Positions 1 to 6,285 are shown, numbered from the stretch's first letter. The stretch is DNA of 9,714 nucleotides from CAYOEJ01 sp964403015 (GCA_964403015.1 CAYOEJ010000050.1:1-9714); one strand, 5' to 3'. Translations and numbers: made by a program. Notes: a model not told the origin generated them from the sequence alone.

Positions 1-1314
1 GGTGCGGACGTCTTCGATCCGCTCGGTGACCGCGTAGGCAGAGTCAACGACGTCGTCGTCGTCTTTCGTCTGCGGGGAGCTCCGCTAGCGGTAGGACTCG
101 TGGTCGACGTCGTGGGCAAGCGTCGCGTTTTCGTGCCGCTAACCCGCGTGACCGCGATGGAAAATGGCCAGGTCATCACCACCGGTCTCGTGAATATTCG
201 CCGCTTCTCTCAGCGCCCCGTTGAAACAATGGTCGTGGGTGAAATTCTTGACCGCGAGGTGACCTTCCGGGACGGAAGCGGGCTTGCGATCGTTGAAGAT
301 GTTGCCATCGAGCAAACTCACGCTCGCGAATGGCGCCTAACCTCGCTGTTCGTGCGGATGAAGCGCGGCTCGAAGGATGCCGGTAACACGCAAATCGTCT
401 CCGTAGGCGACGTGACTGGTCTGGCGTCAAAGGTTTCAAATCAGGGCGCGAGCGCACTCATGGCGCAACTGACGGATCTGAAGGCTCCCGACGTTGCCGA
501 CGTGCTGCGTGACCTCCCGAGCGAGCGCGTCAACGCTGTGGCCCGCGAACTGACCGACGATCGCCTCGCCGACGTCCTCGAGGAGATGGGCGACGACGAC
601 CGCGTCTCGATCATGTCCTCGCTGAGCATCGAGCGCGCAGCTGACGTGCTCGAAGTGATGCAGCCCGATGACGCCGCAGACTTGGTCAACGAACTTCCCG
701 AAGCACAGGCCGAAATACTTCTCGCGCGGATGGAGCCCGACGAGGCCGAAGACGTTCGCAGGCTCATGTCCTACGGCGAGCGCACCGCCGGTGGTCTCAT
801 GACAACCGACCCCATTATTCTCCCGCCGGACGCATCCGTTGCGATGGCTCTCGCCAAAGCTCGCCGCCCAGACATGGATCCGGCACTCGCGTCGATGATC
901 TTCGTGACCCGCCCGCCTTCCGAGACACCCACCGGGCGCTATATCGGCATCGTCCACTTGCAGCGTGCCCTGCGTGAGCCACCGTCGAACATGATCGGCT
1001 CGATCATTGAGCAGGTAGAGGAGCTCGCTCCCCACGACGGCATTGGTAAAGTCACGCGTCTCCTTGCCACCTACAACCTCACCGCGCTGCCCGTCGTGGA
1101 TCAAGGCGTGCTCGTGGGGGCGGTGTCTGTGGACGACGTGCTTGACCACCTCCTCCCCGAGGACTGGCGAGACGTGGACGACCAGGAGCTGGATCAAACG
1201 ATTGACGCCACGCACGCTGGCGAGGATCAACTACTGACAACCGTGCTTTCAGAATCGCCTGAATCACACCGCCAAGATTTCAGCGAACCGCTAGAAACCA
1301 ACGAAGAGGGGTGA
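1..1314 (+). CDS. MgtE-like soluble protein: PRC barrel, MgtE_N helical domain and CBS pair (5' partial)
   Basis: The reading frame is open from base 1, so the start lies upstream; 437 residues are visible and TGA is at 1312-1314. The first ~95 residues (GADVFDPLGDRVGRV onward, then repeated beta-rich segments) look like PRC-barrel sequence. Residues ~150-255 are acidic tandem helical repeats (DVADVL, LADVLEEM, AADVLEVM, DAADLV) typical of the MgtE N-terminal domain. TAGGLMT at ~262-268 is the usual MgtE link into the CBS pair (~269-403), and DHLLPEDWR follows the second CBS. MgtE is a Mg2+ channel whose cytosolic N and CBS domains sense Mg2+, but here the protein ends about 35 residues after the CBS pair with no transmembrane segment. 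It is therefore a cytosolic MgtE-like regulator rather than a channel. It resembles the mycobacterial Rv1232c type (from memory). The adjacent membrane protein, 4 bp downstream, is a plausible partner (inference). An internal GTG at 100 is not the start, because the PRC barrel runs through it. Confidence 0.88.
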   Translation, partial: GADVFDPLGDRVGRVNDVVVVFRLRGAPLAVGLVVDVVGKRRVFVPLTRVTAMENGQVITTGLVNIRRFSQRPVETMVVGEILDREVTFRDGSGLAIVEDVAIEQTHAREWRLTSLFVRMKRGSKDAGNTQIVSVGDVTGLASKVSNQGASALMAQLTDLKAPDVADVLRDLPSERVNAVARELTDDRLADVLEEMGDDDRVSIMSSLSIERAADVLEVMQPDDAADLVNELPEAQAEILLARMEPDEAEDVRRLMSYGERTAGGLMTTDPIILPPDASVAMALAKARRPDMDPALASMIFVTRPPSETPTGRYIGIVHLQRALREPPSNMIGSIIEQVEELAPHDGIGKVTRLLATYNLTALPVVDQGVLVGAVSVDDVLDHLLPEDWRDVDDQELDQTIDATHAGEDQLLTTVLSESPESHRQDFSEPLETNEEG

Positions 1315-1318
1315 CGTG

Positions 1319-1867
1319 ATGGATAACTTCAACGAGCCATTGGCCAAGAACAAGCGCCGCATGAAGAGGGCACGCTGGGATTCCGAGGCTGCTGGCGTTC
1401 TCGCCGAACGCATCGCCCGGTTTACCGGCACACCCCGCTTCCTCTTTTACCTGTCCGGGTTCGTGATCGTGTGGATCGCATGGAATACCATCGCGCCCGA
1501 ACATCTCCGATTCGACTCGGCTGCCCTCGGTTTTACCGCCCTGACACTGATGCTGTCGCTGCAGGCGTCATACTCGGCACCGCTCATTCTGCTGGCTCAG
1601 AACCGGCAAGATGATCGCGACCGCGTGAACGCGCAACACGATCGCATGACAGCCGAGCGCAACCTCGCCGACACCGAATACCTCACTCGCGAAATTGCAT
1701 CGCTACGCATGTCCATCAGTGAGATTGCGACCCGCGACTTTGTGCGCTCCGAGATTCGCGACCAGCTCGAATTGGTGTCCGGCCAAGAATCAGAAGTAGC
1801 GAAGCGCGACCGCAAAATCGCGGAACTTGAAAGCCGCATCGCCGAGCTCCAACGCACGAACGACTGA
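1319..1867 (+). CDS. DUF1003 family membrane protein with C-terminal coiled coil
   Basis: This is a 182-residue protein. Residues ~41-58 (FLFYLSGFVIVWIAWNTI) and ~69-94 are two hydrophobic, membrane-spanning segments. They are followed by the DUF1003 signature APLILLAQNRQDDRDR (87-102) and a charged heptad-rich tail (~112-180), which I read as a cytosolic coiled coil. The basic N-terminus (KNKRRMKRARW) should stay in the cytosol. I chose ATG 1319 because AAGAGGGG at 1304-1311 lies 7 nt upstream; GTG 1316 would give a 4-nt spacer and two consecutive Met. The start is 4 nt after the stop of the MgtE-like gene, so the pair is almost certainly co-transcribed. The function of DUF1003 is not established. 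The context suggests a membrane partner for the soluble MgtE-like protein (inference). The family assignment is fairly sure. Confidence 0.87.
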   Translation: MDNFNEPLAKNKRRMKRARWDSEAAGVLAERIARFTGTPRFLFYLSGFVIVWIAWNTIAPEHLRFDSAALGFTALTLMLSLQASYSAPLILLAQNRQDDRDRVNAQHDRMTAERNLADTEYLTREIASLRMSISEIATRDFVRSEIRDQLELVSGQESEVAKRDRKIAELESRIAELQRTND

Positions 1868-1922
1868 CTTAGTACACCCACATCTGGATAAATGTGTGAC
1901 TCTCGCCCTCGCCTAGGGTTTC

Positions 1923-1936
1923 GCGAGCACGCTCGC
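1923..1936. repeat. Perfect 6-bp inverted repeat upstream of mrp
   Basis: GCGAGC-AC-GCTCGC is a perfect inverted repeat with a 2-bp centre. It ends immediately before the -10 hexamer TAGACT (1937-1942) and so occupies the -35/-10 spacer of the putative mrp promoter. That position would suit a repressor or redox/metal regulator binding site, but no known operator consensus is recognised and 6-bp arms can occur by chance in GC-rich DNA. Confidence 0.35.
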
Positions 1937-1949
1937 TAGACTTACTCCC
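1937..1949 (+). promoter_or_regulatory. Putative leaderless -10 promoter of mrp
   Basis: TAGACT (1937-1942) fits the actinobacterial -10 pattern TANNNT, and 7 nt separate it from ATG 1950, so transcription would start at or next to the A of the start codon. No Shine-Dalgarno-like sequence lies in the 15 nt before the ATG, consistent with a leaderless mRNA. No convincing -35 box is visible 16-18 bp upstream. Confidence 0.5.
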
Positions 1950-3077
1950 ATGAGCCTTCCCACCGTTGAACAAATCACCGCAGAACTCGACAAAGTCTAC
2001 GATCCAGAGATTCGTCGCCCGATCACCGAACTAGGAATGGTTCGATCGGTAGAGATTGACGACGCCGGTCTCGTCGTCGTCGGTATCGACCTCACGACAG
2101 CCGGTTGTCCACTTCGCGACAAGATCACCACGGATACCCAAGAAGTCGTGGGCAAGTTGGAAGGCGTCACGGCCGTTGACGTGGCAATGGGCGTGATGAG
2201 CGAAGAGCAAAAGTCTGAGCTGAAGACCAAGCTCCGCGGCGGTCAACCCGAACGCACAAATCCTTTCGCCGAGCCCGGCAACCTCACGCGCGTGTATGCG
2301 ATCTCGTCAGGTAAGGGCGGCGTCGGTAAGTCGTCAATGACCGTCAACCTCGCAACCGCAATGGCCAAGCAGGGCCTGAAGGTGGGCGTGGTGGACGCCG
2401 ATATCTACGGCTTTTCCATCCCACAAATGATGGGCGTCGATTCACCGCCGCAGGTGGTGGATAAGATGATCATTCCGCCGGTTGCACACGACGTCAAGAC
2501 CATTTCCATTGGCATGTTCATGCAGGAAAACACGCCGGTTGTGTGGCGTGGCCCGATGCTTCATCGTGCACTCGAGCAGTTCTTCTCCGACGTCTACTGG
2601 GGCGACCTAGATATCCTCCTCATCGACCTTCCACCGGGCACCGGCGATATTGCTATCTCGGTGGCACAGCTTATTCCTAGCGCCGAGATCGTCGTTATCA
2701 CTACCCCGCAGAGCGCGGCTGCCGAGGTAGCTGAGCGCGCGGGCATGATGGCCAAGCAAACGGACCAGCGCGTGGTCGGCGTCATCGAGAATATGTCCTA
2801 CCTCGAAATGCCAAGCGGAGAGCGGATGGAAATCTTCGGTTCTGGTGGCGGCGAGACGGTTGCGGGACAGCTCTCGCGGATCCTCGGCTACGAGATCCCC
2901 GTTCTTGCCAACGTTCCGCTCGAGCAGCCGTTGCGTGAAGGTGGCGACGCCGGCAACCCGCTCGCGGGTCAGGATGGCGAGTCTACTGCCCAGCAGGCGA
3001 TTCGCGAGGTTGCGCAGAAGCTCGGTCACCGTGCACGCGGCCTGTCCGGACGTTCTCTTGGAGTGGCGCCGCTTTAA
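1950..3077 (+). CDS. mrp: Mrp/ApbC/NBP35 family Fe-S cluster carrier P-loop ATPase
   Basis: This 375-residue cytosolic ATPase of the Mrp/NBP35 family is thought to hold and transfer Fe-S clusters to apoproteins. Residues ~1-90 are a MIP18/DUF59 domain with the conserved YDPEI (17-21), ITELGM and TTAGCP (C53). A ~25-residue linker leads to the deviant Walker A motif SGKGGVGKS (120-128), VVDADIYGFS (148-156, switch I-like) and LLIDLPPGTGD (223-233, Walker B). The segment NMSYLEMPSGERMEIFGSGGG (281-301) is where many Mrp proteins have a metal-binding CPxC motif; here it has no cysteine, as I recall for mycobacterial Mrp too. Length matches the family. The start is set by the DUF59 N-terminus and the leaderless promoter directly upstream. 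A 42-bp gap separates it from the methyltransferase downstream on the same strand, so they may share a transcript. Confidence 0.95.
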   Translation: MSLPTVEQITAELDKVYDPEIRRPITELGMVRSVEIDDAGLVVVGIDLTTAGCPLRDKITTDTQEVVGKLEGVTAVDVAMGVMSEEQKSELKTKLRGGQPERTNPFAEPGNLTRVYAISSGKGGVGKSSMTVNLATAMAKQGLKVGVVDADIYGFSIPQMMGVDSPPQVVDKMIIPPVAHDVKTISIGMFMQENTPVVWRGPMLHRALEQFFSDVYWGDLDILLIDLPPGTGDIAISVAQLIPSAEIVVITTPQSAAAEVAERAGMMAKQTDQRVVGVIENMSYLEMPSGERMEIFGSGGGETVAGQLSRILGYEIPVLANVPLEQPLREGGDAGNPLAGQDGESTAQQAIREVAQKLGHRARGLSGRSLGVAPL

Positions 3078-3119
3078 CGATCGGCTACCATATCTACGTA
3101 GACGGAAAAGGGAGAATGA

Positions 3120-3749
3120 ATGTCCAACGATAAGGCTCTATCTTGGTCCTATGCCGAGGACATCGTGGAAGAAGCGCCGCGGATGGCCACGGCACGCGAA
3201 CAAGCACACGATCTGGGCATTCAACCCGTCTCCCCCGCCACCGGAAATCTTCTTGCCACCCTCGCAGCAACACATTCTGTGCGAACCATTGCCGAAGTTG
3301 GCACCGGTACGGGTGTTTCGGGGCTCTACCTGCTCTCGGCGTCCGACGATTCGGTGCTCACATCGATCGACGTCGAGTCCGAGGCACAAAATTACGCTCG
3401 CGAGAGTTTCACGGCAACCGGTGTTCGCTCTGGTCGTTTCCGTGTCATTAATGGCCGAAGCGCAGATATCTTGCCGCGTTTGGCCGATGCGAGTTACGAC
3501 CTCGTCTTCATCGACGGCGATCCGTTAGAAGCCGATGGTGACGTAACCGAAGCAATCCGTATGCTTCGCAAGGGCGGAATTCTCGTGGTCGCTCACGCCC
3601 TCCATGGCGACCGGGTGGCCGATCCCGCACGCCGCGATGAAGTCACCGTTGCGATGCGCAATTTGGGCAAGGAAATAGTTGAGGCTGAAGAAATCTTCTC
3701 CAGCCTCATTCCCCTAGGGGACGGTGTAATTTTGGGTGTTAAGCGCTAG
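3120..3749 (+). CDS. SAM-dependent class I O-methyltransferase (CCoAOMT-like, Rv1220c-like)
   Basis: This 209-residue protein has a Rossmann methyltransferase fold. IAEVGTGTGVSGLYL (57-71) is the glycine-rich SAM-binding motif I, SIDVE (82-86) ends strand 2 with the acidic residue that binds the SAM ribose, and DLVFIDGDP (127-135) is the motif typical of the catechol/caffeoyl-CoA O-methyltransferase family. The N-terminal helix SWSYAEDIVEE...AREQAHDLGIQPVSPATG resembles the substrate-loop region of actinobacterial members located beside sigE/mrp. The usual metal-ligand DN after the GG(I/L)L strand is replaced by AH (VVAHAL, 156-161), so cation-dependent catalysis is uncertain. The substrate cannot be told from sequence. 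AAAGGGAG at 3107-3114 lies 5 nt upstream of ATG 3120 and fixes the start; the ATG at 3116 runs into a stop at once. The last codons are AAG CGC TAG, inside a palindrome shared with the convergent gene. Confidence 0.9.
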   Translation: MSNDKALSWSYAEDIVEEAPRMATAREQAHDLGIQPVSPATGNLLATLAATHSVRTIAEVGTGTGVSGLYLLSASDDSVLTSIDVESEAQNYARESFTATGVRSGRFRVINGRSADILPRLADASYDLVFIDGDPLEADGDVTEAIRMLRKGGILVVAHALHGDRVADPARRDEVTVAMRNLGKEIVEAEEIFSSLIPLGDGVILGVKR

Positions 3750-3756
3750 CGCTTAA
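3739..3756. repeat. 18-bp perfect palindrome holding both convergent stop codons
   Basis: TTAAGCGCTAGCGCTTAA is its own reverse complement. The plus-strand methyltransferase stop (TAG 3747-3749) and the minus-strand DUF3117 stop (3748-3746) overlap in the central CTAG, and both proteins end in Lys-Arg read from the two halves. The RNA could fold as an 8-bp-arm hairpin on either strand, but no U-tract follows, so it is not a classical intrinsic terminator. Confidence 0.9.
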
Positions 3757-3916
3757 TGACTGTTTCGAGGACTTCATGAAGGTTCCTCACCTCGTCGTCC
3801 TTGAGCTCAAGAACAAGACGTCCGCCACCTTCCAGTGGTATACGGAGCGTTGTTCCATGAAGTACGCGCTCTGCTTCTAGCGGTCCGTCACCGGTACGCG
3901 GTTTCATCGCAGCCAT
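3746..3916 (-). CDS. DUF3117 family actinobacterial small protein
   Basis: This is a 56-residue conserved miniprotein. It begins MAAMKPRTGDGPLE, the near-invariant start of the DUF3117 family, and continues with LRIPLEGGGRLVLEL (24-38), the conserved beta-hairpin-like core. The reading frame extends upstream to 3985, but the family start and a strong ribosome binding site (GAGAGGAG at 3928-3921, 4 nt before the ATG at 3916-3914) show that translation begins at 3916. Length equals the usual 55-60 residues. No function is established for the family; there is no signal peptide or membrane segment, so it is cytosolic. It is separated from the upstream LOG gene by 87 bp that carry a likely promoter. 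Its C-terminus ETVIKR ends in the shared palindrome. Confidence 0.93.
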   Translation of the reverse strand: MAAMKPRTGDGPLEAERVLHGTTLRIPLEGGGRLVLELKDDEVRNLHEVLETVIKR

Positions 3917-3920
3917 GAGT

Positions 3921-3928
3921 CTCCTCTC
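3921..3928 (-). promoter_or_regulatory. Ribosome binding site deciding the DUF3117 start
   Basis: On the minus strand GAGAGGAG precedes ATG 3916-3914 with a 4-nt spacer. No comparable site precedes the upstream in-frame starts, so the short 56-residue form is the real one. Confidence 0.8.
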
Positions 3929-3962
3929 GTGGGCAGGTAGGTTCCCGACCTCAATTACACTC

Positions 3963-3968
3963 ATTCTA
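3963..3968 (-). promoter_or_regulatory. Putative -10 box for DUF3117
   Basis: TAGAAT on the minus strand (5 of 6 to TATAAT) lies about 46 bp upstream of the DUF3117 ATG, giving a leader of roughly 40 nt that includes the ribosome binding site. No good -35 box is seen 16-18 bp further upstream, although TTGCAA abuts the hexamer. Confidence 0.4.
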
Positions 3969-4003
3969 TTGCAAGTGGGGGCCACGTTGGAGGGTTTGGT
4001 GCC

Positions 4004-4789
4004 TCACTCGCCGTCTGAGATCAGTTGGGCTTCCTCTTCGCGCTGCGCGACTGCAAGTCTATGGACGCCCTCAGTAATGGCTGCGACTGCCTCTTCAGCG
4101 GTATCTACCACGGTAAACAGCTTGTCGTCGCCTTCGGAAATCATGCCTTGCGCAATGAGAGTCTTTTGGATCCACTCCACCAGACCACCCCAGAATTCGC
4201 TGCCGACTAGAACGACCGGGAAGCTCTTAACCTTATGAGTCTGGACGAGCGTCAGTGCCTCGAAAAGCTCATCCATGGTGCCAAATCCACCCGGCAGCAC
4301 CACGAAGCCGAGCGAGTACTTCACGAACATCATCTTGCGCACGAAGAAGTACCGGAAGTTAATACCGAGGTCGACGTAATCGTTGAGACCCTGCTCGAAG
4401 GGAAGCTCAATTCCCAGACCAATAGAGGTTCCACCGGCGTCGTGAGCGCCCTTGTTACCCGCCTCCATAATGCCAGGGCCACCACCGGTGACTACTCCGT
4501 AGTCCTCGGCCACCAGACGTCGCGCGATGTCCATCGCCAGATCATATTCGGGATCGCCGGGGCGGGTACGGGCTGAACCAAAAATGGAAATGGCTGGGCC
4601 CACCTTGGCAAGCGCACCAAAACCTTCGACGAATTCGGCTTGAATTCGCATAATGCGCCACGGATCCGAGTGGACGAACGACGAATCCTGAACCGGAGAA
4701 AGCAAACGCGCGTCCGTCGTCTCTTCCGGAATTTGCTTGCCCCTTAGCGTGACCGGGCCTTTTTGATACTTACTAAATTTCCTACTCAT
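4004..4789 (-). CDS. LOG family protein (TIGR00730 Rossmann fold; cytokinin riboside 5'-monophosphate phosphoribohydrolase-like)
   Basis: This 261-residue cytosolic protein carries the LOG/lysine-decarboxylase-like signatures GGGPGIMEAGNKGAHDAGG (102-120) and PGGFGTMDELFE (166-177), the PGGxGTxxE motif that forms the nucleotide-5'-monophosphate site, with GSAR (71-74) closing the first strand. Family members hydrolyse N6-substituted AMP (and often AMP) to the free base plus ribose-5-phosphate. The ~60-residue N-terminal extension before the Rossmann core matches the longer bacterial form; from memory, M. tuberculosis Rv1205 is a LOG member encoded in a similar neighbourhood. Two in-frame ATGs exist, 4795 and 4789. 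Neither has a clear ribosome binding site. I chose 4789 because TAACTT ends 6 nt before it, the leaderless spacing seen at other genes here; the 4795 start adds only Met-Asp. Ribose-5-P output would link loosely to the nucleoside genes further right (inference). Confidence 0.92.
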   Translation of the reverse strand: MSRKFSKYQKGPVTLRGKQIPEETTDARLLSPVQDSSFVHSDPWRIMRIQAEFVEGFGALAKVGPAISIFGSARTRPGDPEYDLAMDIARRLVAEDYGVVTGGGPGIMEAGNKGAHDAGGTSIGLGIELPFEQGLNDYVDLGINFRYFFVRKMMFVKYSLGFVVLPGGFGTMDELFEALTLVQTHKVKSFPVVLVGSEFWGGLVEWIQKTLIAQGMISEGDDKLFTVVDTAEEAVAAITEGVHRLAVAQREEEAQLISDGE

Positions 4790-4795
4790 GTCCAT

Positions 4796-4801
4796 AAGTT
4801 A
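4796..4801 (-). promoter_or_regulatory. Putative leaderless -10 box of the LOG gene
   Basis: TAACTT on the minus strand fits TANNNT and is followed by 6 nt before ATG 4789-4787, so the transcript could begin on the start codon. It abuts the alternative ATG at 4795, which would be lost from such a transcript. No Shine-Dalgarno sequence and no clear -35 box are seen. Confidence 0.4.
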
Positions 4802-4877
4802 CCGTGAAACGCCCACCCGTTTGGAATTGAGTGTCCAAAAGCAAAGGAGAAGGTTAACGATGGGTGTCTTCGCGCCT

Positions 4878-6272
4878 CTACAGTCCGGTACTGCGAAGTT
4901 GGCGTGCAGCCTCCGCGATCGATCCCGAGATCGATGGATAGATCGTGAACGTGTTAGCTACGTCGTCTGCGGTTAGCCGGTTCCTGACCGCGAGCGCAAT
5001 CGGATAAATATATTCGGAAGCACTGGGGGCCACCACCACGCCGCCCGCGATGGTCCGGGTTCGTCGTCGGGCAAAGAGCTTAATGAAACCCTCGGAAACG
5101 CCACGCATTTTCGCGCGTGGATTGCGCGCGAGTGGAACGATCACCTGCAGGCAGTCGGCGCTGCCTTCATCAACCTCAGCCTGGGAAATACCCACGGTCG
5201 CGATCTCGGGAGCAGTGAAGATGTTGGCTGAGACGTCATCCAAACGCAGCGGCTCAACAGAATCTCCAAGAGCGTGCGCCATCGCGATGCGCCCCTGGGA
5301 GGAAGCGACGGACGCGAGAGGGTAAATGCCCGTGCAGTCCCCTGCCGCATAAATGCGATGGCCGGTCGTGCGAGACACGCGGTCCGTCAAAACGTAACCG
5401 CGCTCATCGAGGGCTACTCCGGCTTCTTCGAGACCGATGCCTCGCGTATTTGGCGTGGCGCCAACGGCCATGAGGCAGTGCGATCCTTCAATCTCCTCGC
5501 CATCCCCAAGAGTGACGATCACTCGATCTCCCTCAACCCTGGCTGCCATGGCGCGCGATCGCGACTTAATGGTCATCCCAGCGTCGGCAAAGACCTTCTC
5601 GATGAGCTCTGCCGCGTCCTTATCCTCGTTCGGCAGCACGCGGTCACGAGAAGACACAAGAGTCACGTGTACACCTAGAGCTTGGTAGGCAGAAGCAAAC
5701 TCCGCACCCGTCACGCCCGAGCCGACCACGATCAGGTGCTCGGGAACCTCGTTCAGTGAGTAAATCTGCTTCCACGTAAGGATCCGCTCACCATCTGGTT
5801 GAGCTTCGGGCAGCTCACGTGGCTGAGCGCCAGTGGAAATGAGCACGTAGTCCGCGATGAACTGCTGCTCCCCTACTTCAACGATGCGCCGTCCCGCCTC
5901 GGCAAGCTCAGCGGACACCGTGCCGCGGCCATCAATAACGCGAATGCCCAACGCATCGAGATTCCGTCTGATGTCTCTCGACTGACTCTGTGCAATACCA
6001 ACAACGCGTTGATTGATCGCGAGAATATCAGGGCTGAGCTGGGTCTCATCGCCATAGATGTGCAGGTCTCCGGCTCGATCCGCGATCTTCATCCATTCGG
6101 CGGAAGCAATCAGCGTTTTGGACGGCACGACGTCCGTAAGTACTGCGGAACCGCCGGCTCCGTGTTCCTCGATGAGGACGACGTCGGCACCCGCACGCCT
6201 AGCAACGATTGCAGCTTCGTAGCCACCGGGCCCACCACCGAGGATCACAACAGAAGGTTCAGTCTTAGTCAT
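4878..6272 (-). CDS. lpdA: LpdA-type pyridine nucleotide-disulfide oxidoreductase family flavoprotein (probable NAD(P)H:quinone reductase) lacking redox Cys pair
   Basis: This 464-residue cytosolic flavoprotein has the dihydrolipoamide dehydrogenase fold. VVILGGGPGGYEAA (8-21) is the FAD dinucleotide-binding motif, VVGSGVTGAEFASAY (182-196) the NAD(P) Rossmann motif, IYAAGDCTG (307-315) the second FAD contact, and ~350-464 the dimerisation domain. In true Lpd the active site reads GGTCLNVGCIPSK; here it is GGSAVLTDVVPSK (40-52), so both cysteines are gone (A43, V48). The C-terminal HPTLSE His-Glu dyad is YPSISG (445-450), so His is Tyr445 and Glu is Gly450. It cannot be a disulfide reductase. 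M. tuberculosis LpdA, recalled as an NAD(P)H:quinone oxidoreductase, shares VYPSLSGSITEAAR. I chose ATG 6272, which leaves a short tail before the first strand; ATG 6281 is three codons upstream and possible, and the ATG at 6341 gives an unlikely 23-residue extension. No close ribosome binding site is visible. It is divergent from the phosphorylase. Confidence 0.9.
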   Translation of the reverse strand: MTKTEPSVVILGGGPGGYEAAIVARRAGADVVLIEEHGAGGSAVLTDVVPSKTLIASAEWMKIADRAGDLHIYGDETQLSPDILAINQRVVGIAQSQSRDIRRNLDALGIRVIDGRGTVSAELAEAGRRIVEVGEQQFIADYVLISTGAQPRELPEAQPDGERILTWKQIYSLNEVPEHLIVVGSGVTGAEFASAYQALGVHVTLVSSRDRVLPNEDKDAAELIEKVFADAGMTIKSRSRAMAARVEGDRVIVTLGDGEEIEGSHCLMAVGATPNTRGIGLEEAGVALDERGYVLTDRVSRTTGHRIYAAGDCTGIYPLASVASSQGRIAMAHALGDSVEPLRLDDVSANIFTAPEIATVGISQAEVDEGSADCLQVIVPLARNPRAKMRGVSEGFIKLFARRRTRTIAGGVVVAPSASEYIYPIALAVRNRLTADDVANTFTIYPSISGSIAEAARQLRSTGL

Positions 6273-6279
6273 ATCTGCC

Positions 6280-6285
6280 ATTCTC
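6280..6285 (-). promoter_or_regulatory. Weak candidate -10 box of lpdA
   Basis: GAGAAT on the minus strand (4 of 6 to TATAAT, first T missing) is followed by 7 nt before ATG 6272-6270, the same geometry as the other leaderless candidates here. Evidence is weak and rests mainly on that repeated spacing and the lack of a Shine-Dalgarno site. Confidence 0.22.

Noticed and set aside
436..1230. Long minus-strand open frame (264 codons) opposite the MgtE-like gene
   Set aside because: It is antisense to a clearly recognisable protein, has no recognisable motif, and its His/Arg/Val-rich translation is typical of a shadow of GC-rich coding DNA.
1879..1896. CACAT...ATGTG hairpin after the DUF1003 gene
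   Set aside because: Five AT-containing base pairs with an 8-nt loop and no T-tract is too weak to call a terminator.
3093..3102. TCTACGTAGA 10-bp palindrome and TACCAT (3086-3091) between mrp and the methyltransferase
   Set aside because: Could be an operator or -10 box, but there is no -35 match, the gap is only 42 bp and a 10-bp palindrome is weak evidence; co-transcription with mrp is equally likely.
3917..3985. N-terminal extension of DUF3117 (23 extra residues)
   Set aside because: The family starts at MAAMKPRTG, and a strong ribosome binding site precedes that ATG; the extension lies over the likely promoter.
4916..4946. Repeated GATCGAT-type words on the plus strand
   Set aside because: They fall inside the lpdA coding region and reflect Ile/Asp/Ser codon use in a conserved segment, not a repeat array.
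4860..4976. Small plus-strand frame (38 codons) with AAGGAGAAGG upstream of ATG 4860
   Set aside because: The ribosome-binding-like sequence is attractive, but the frame runs antisense to the conserved lpdA C-terminus, has arginine-rich shadow composition and matches no family.
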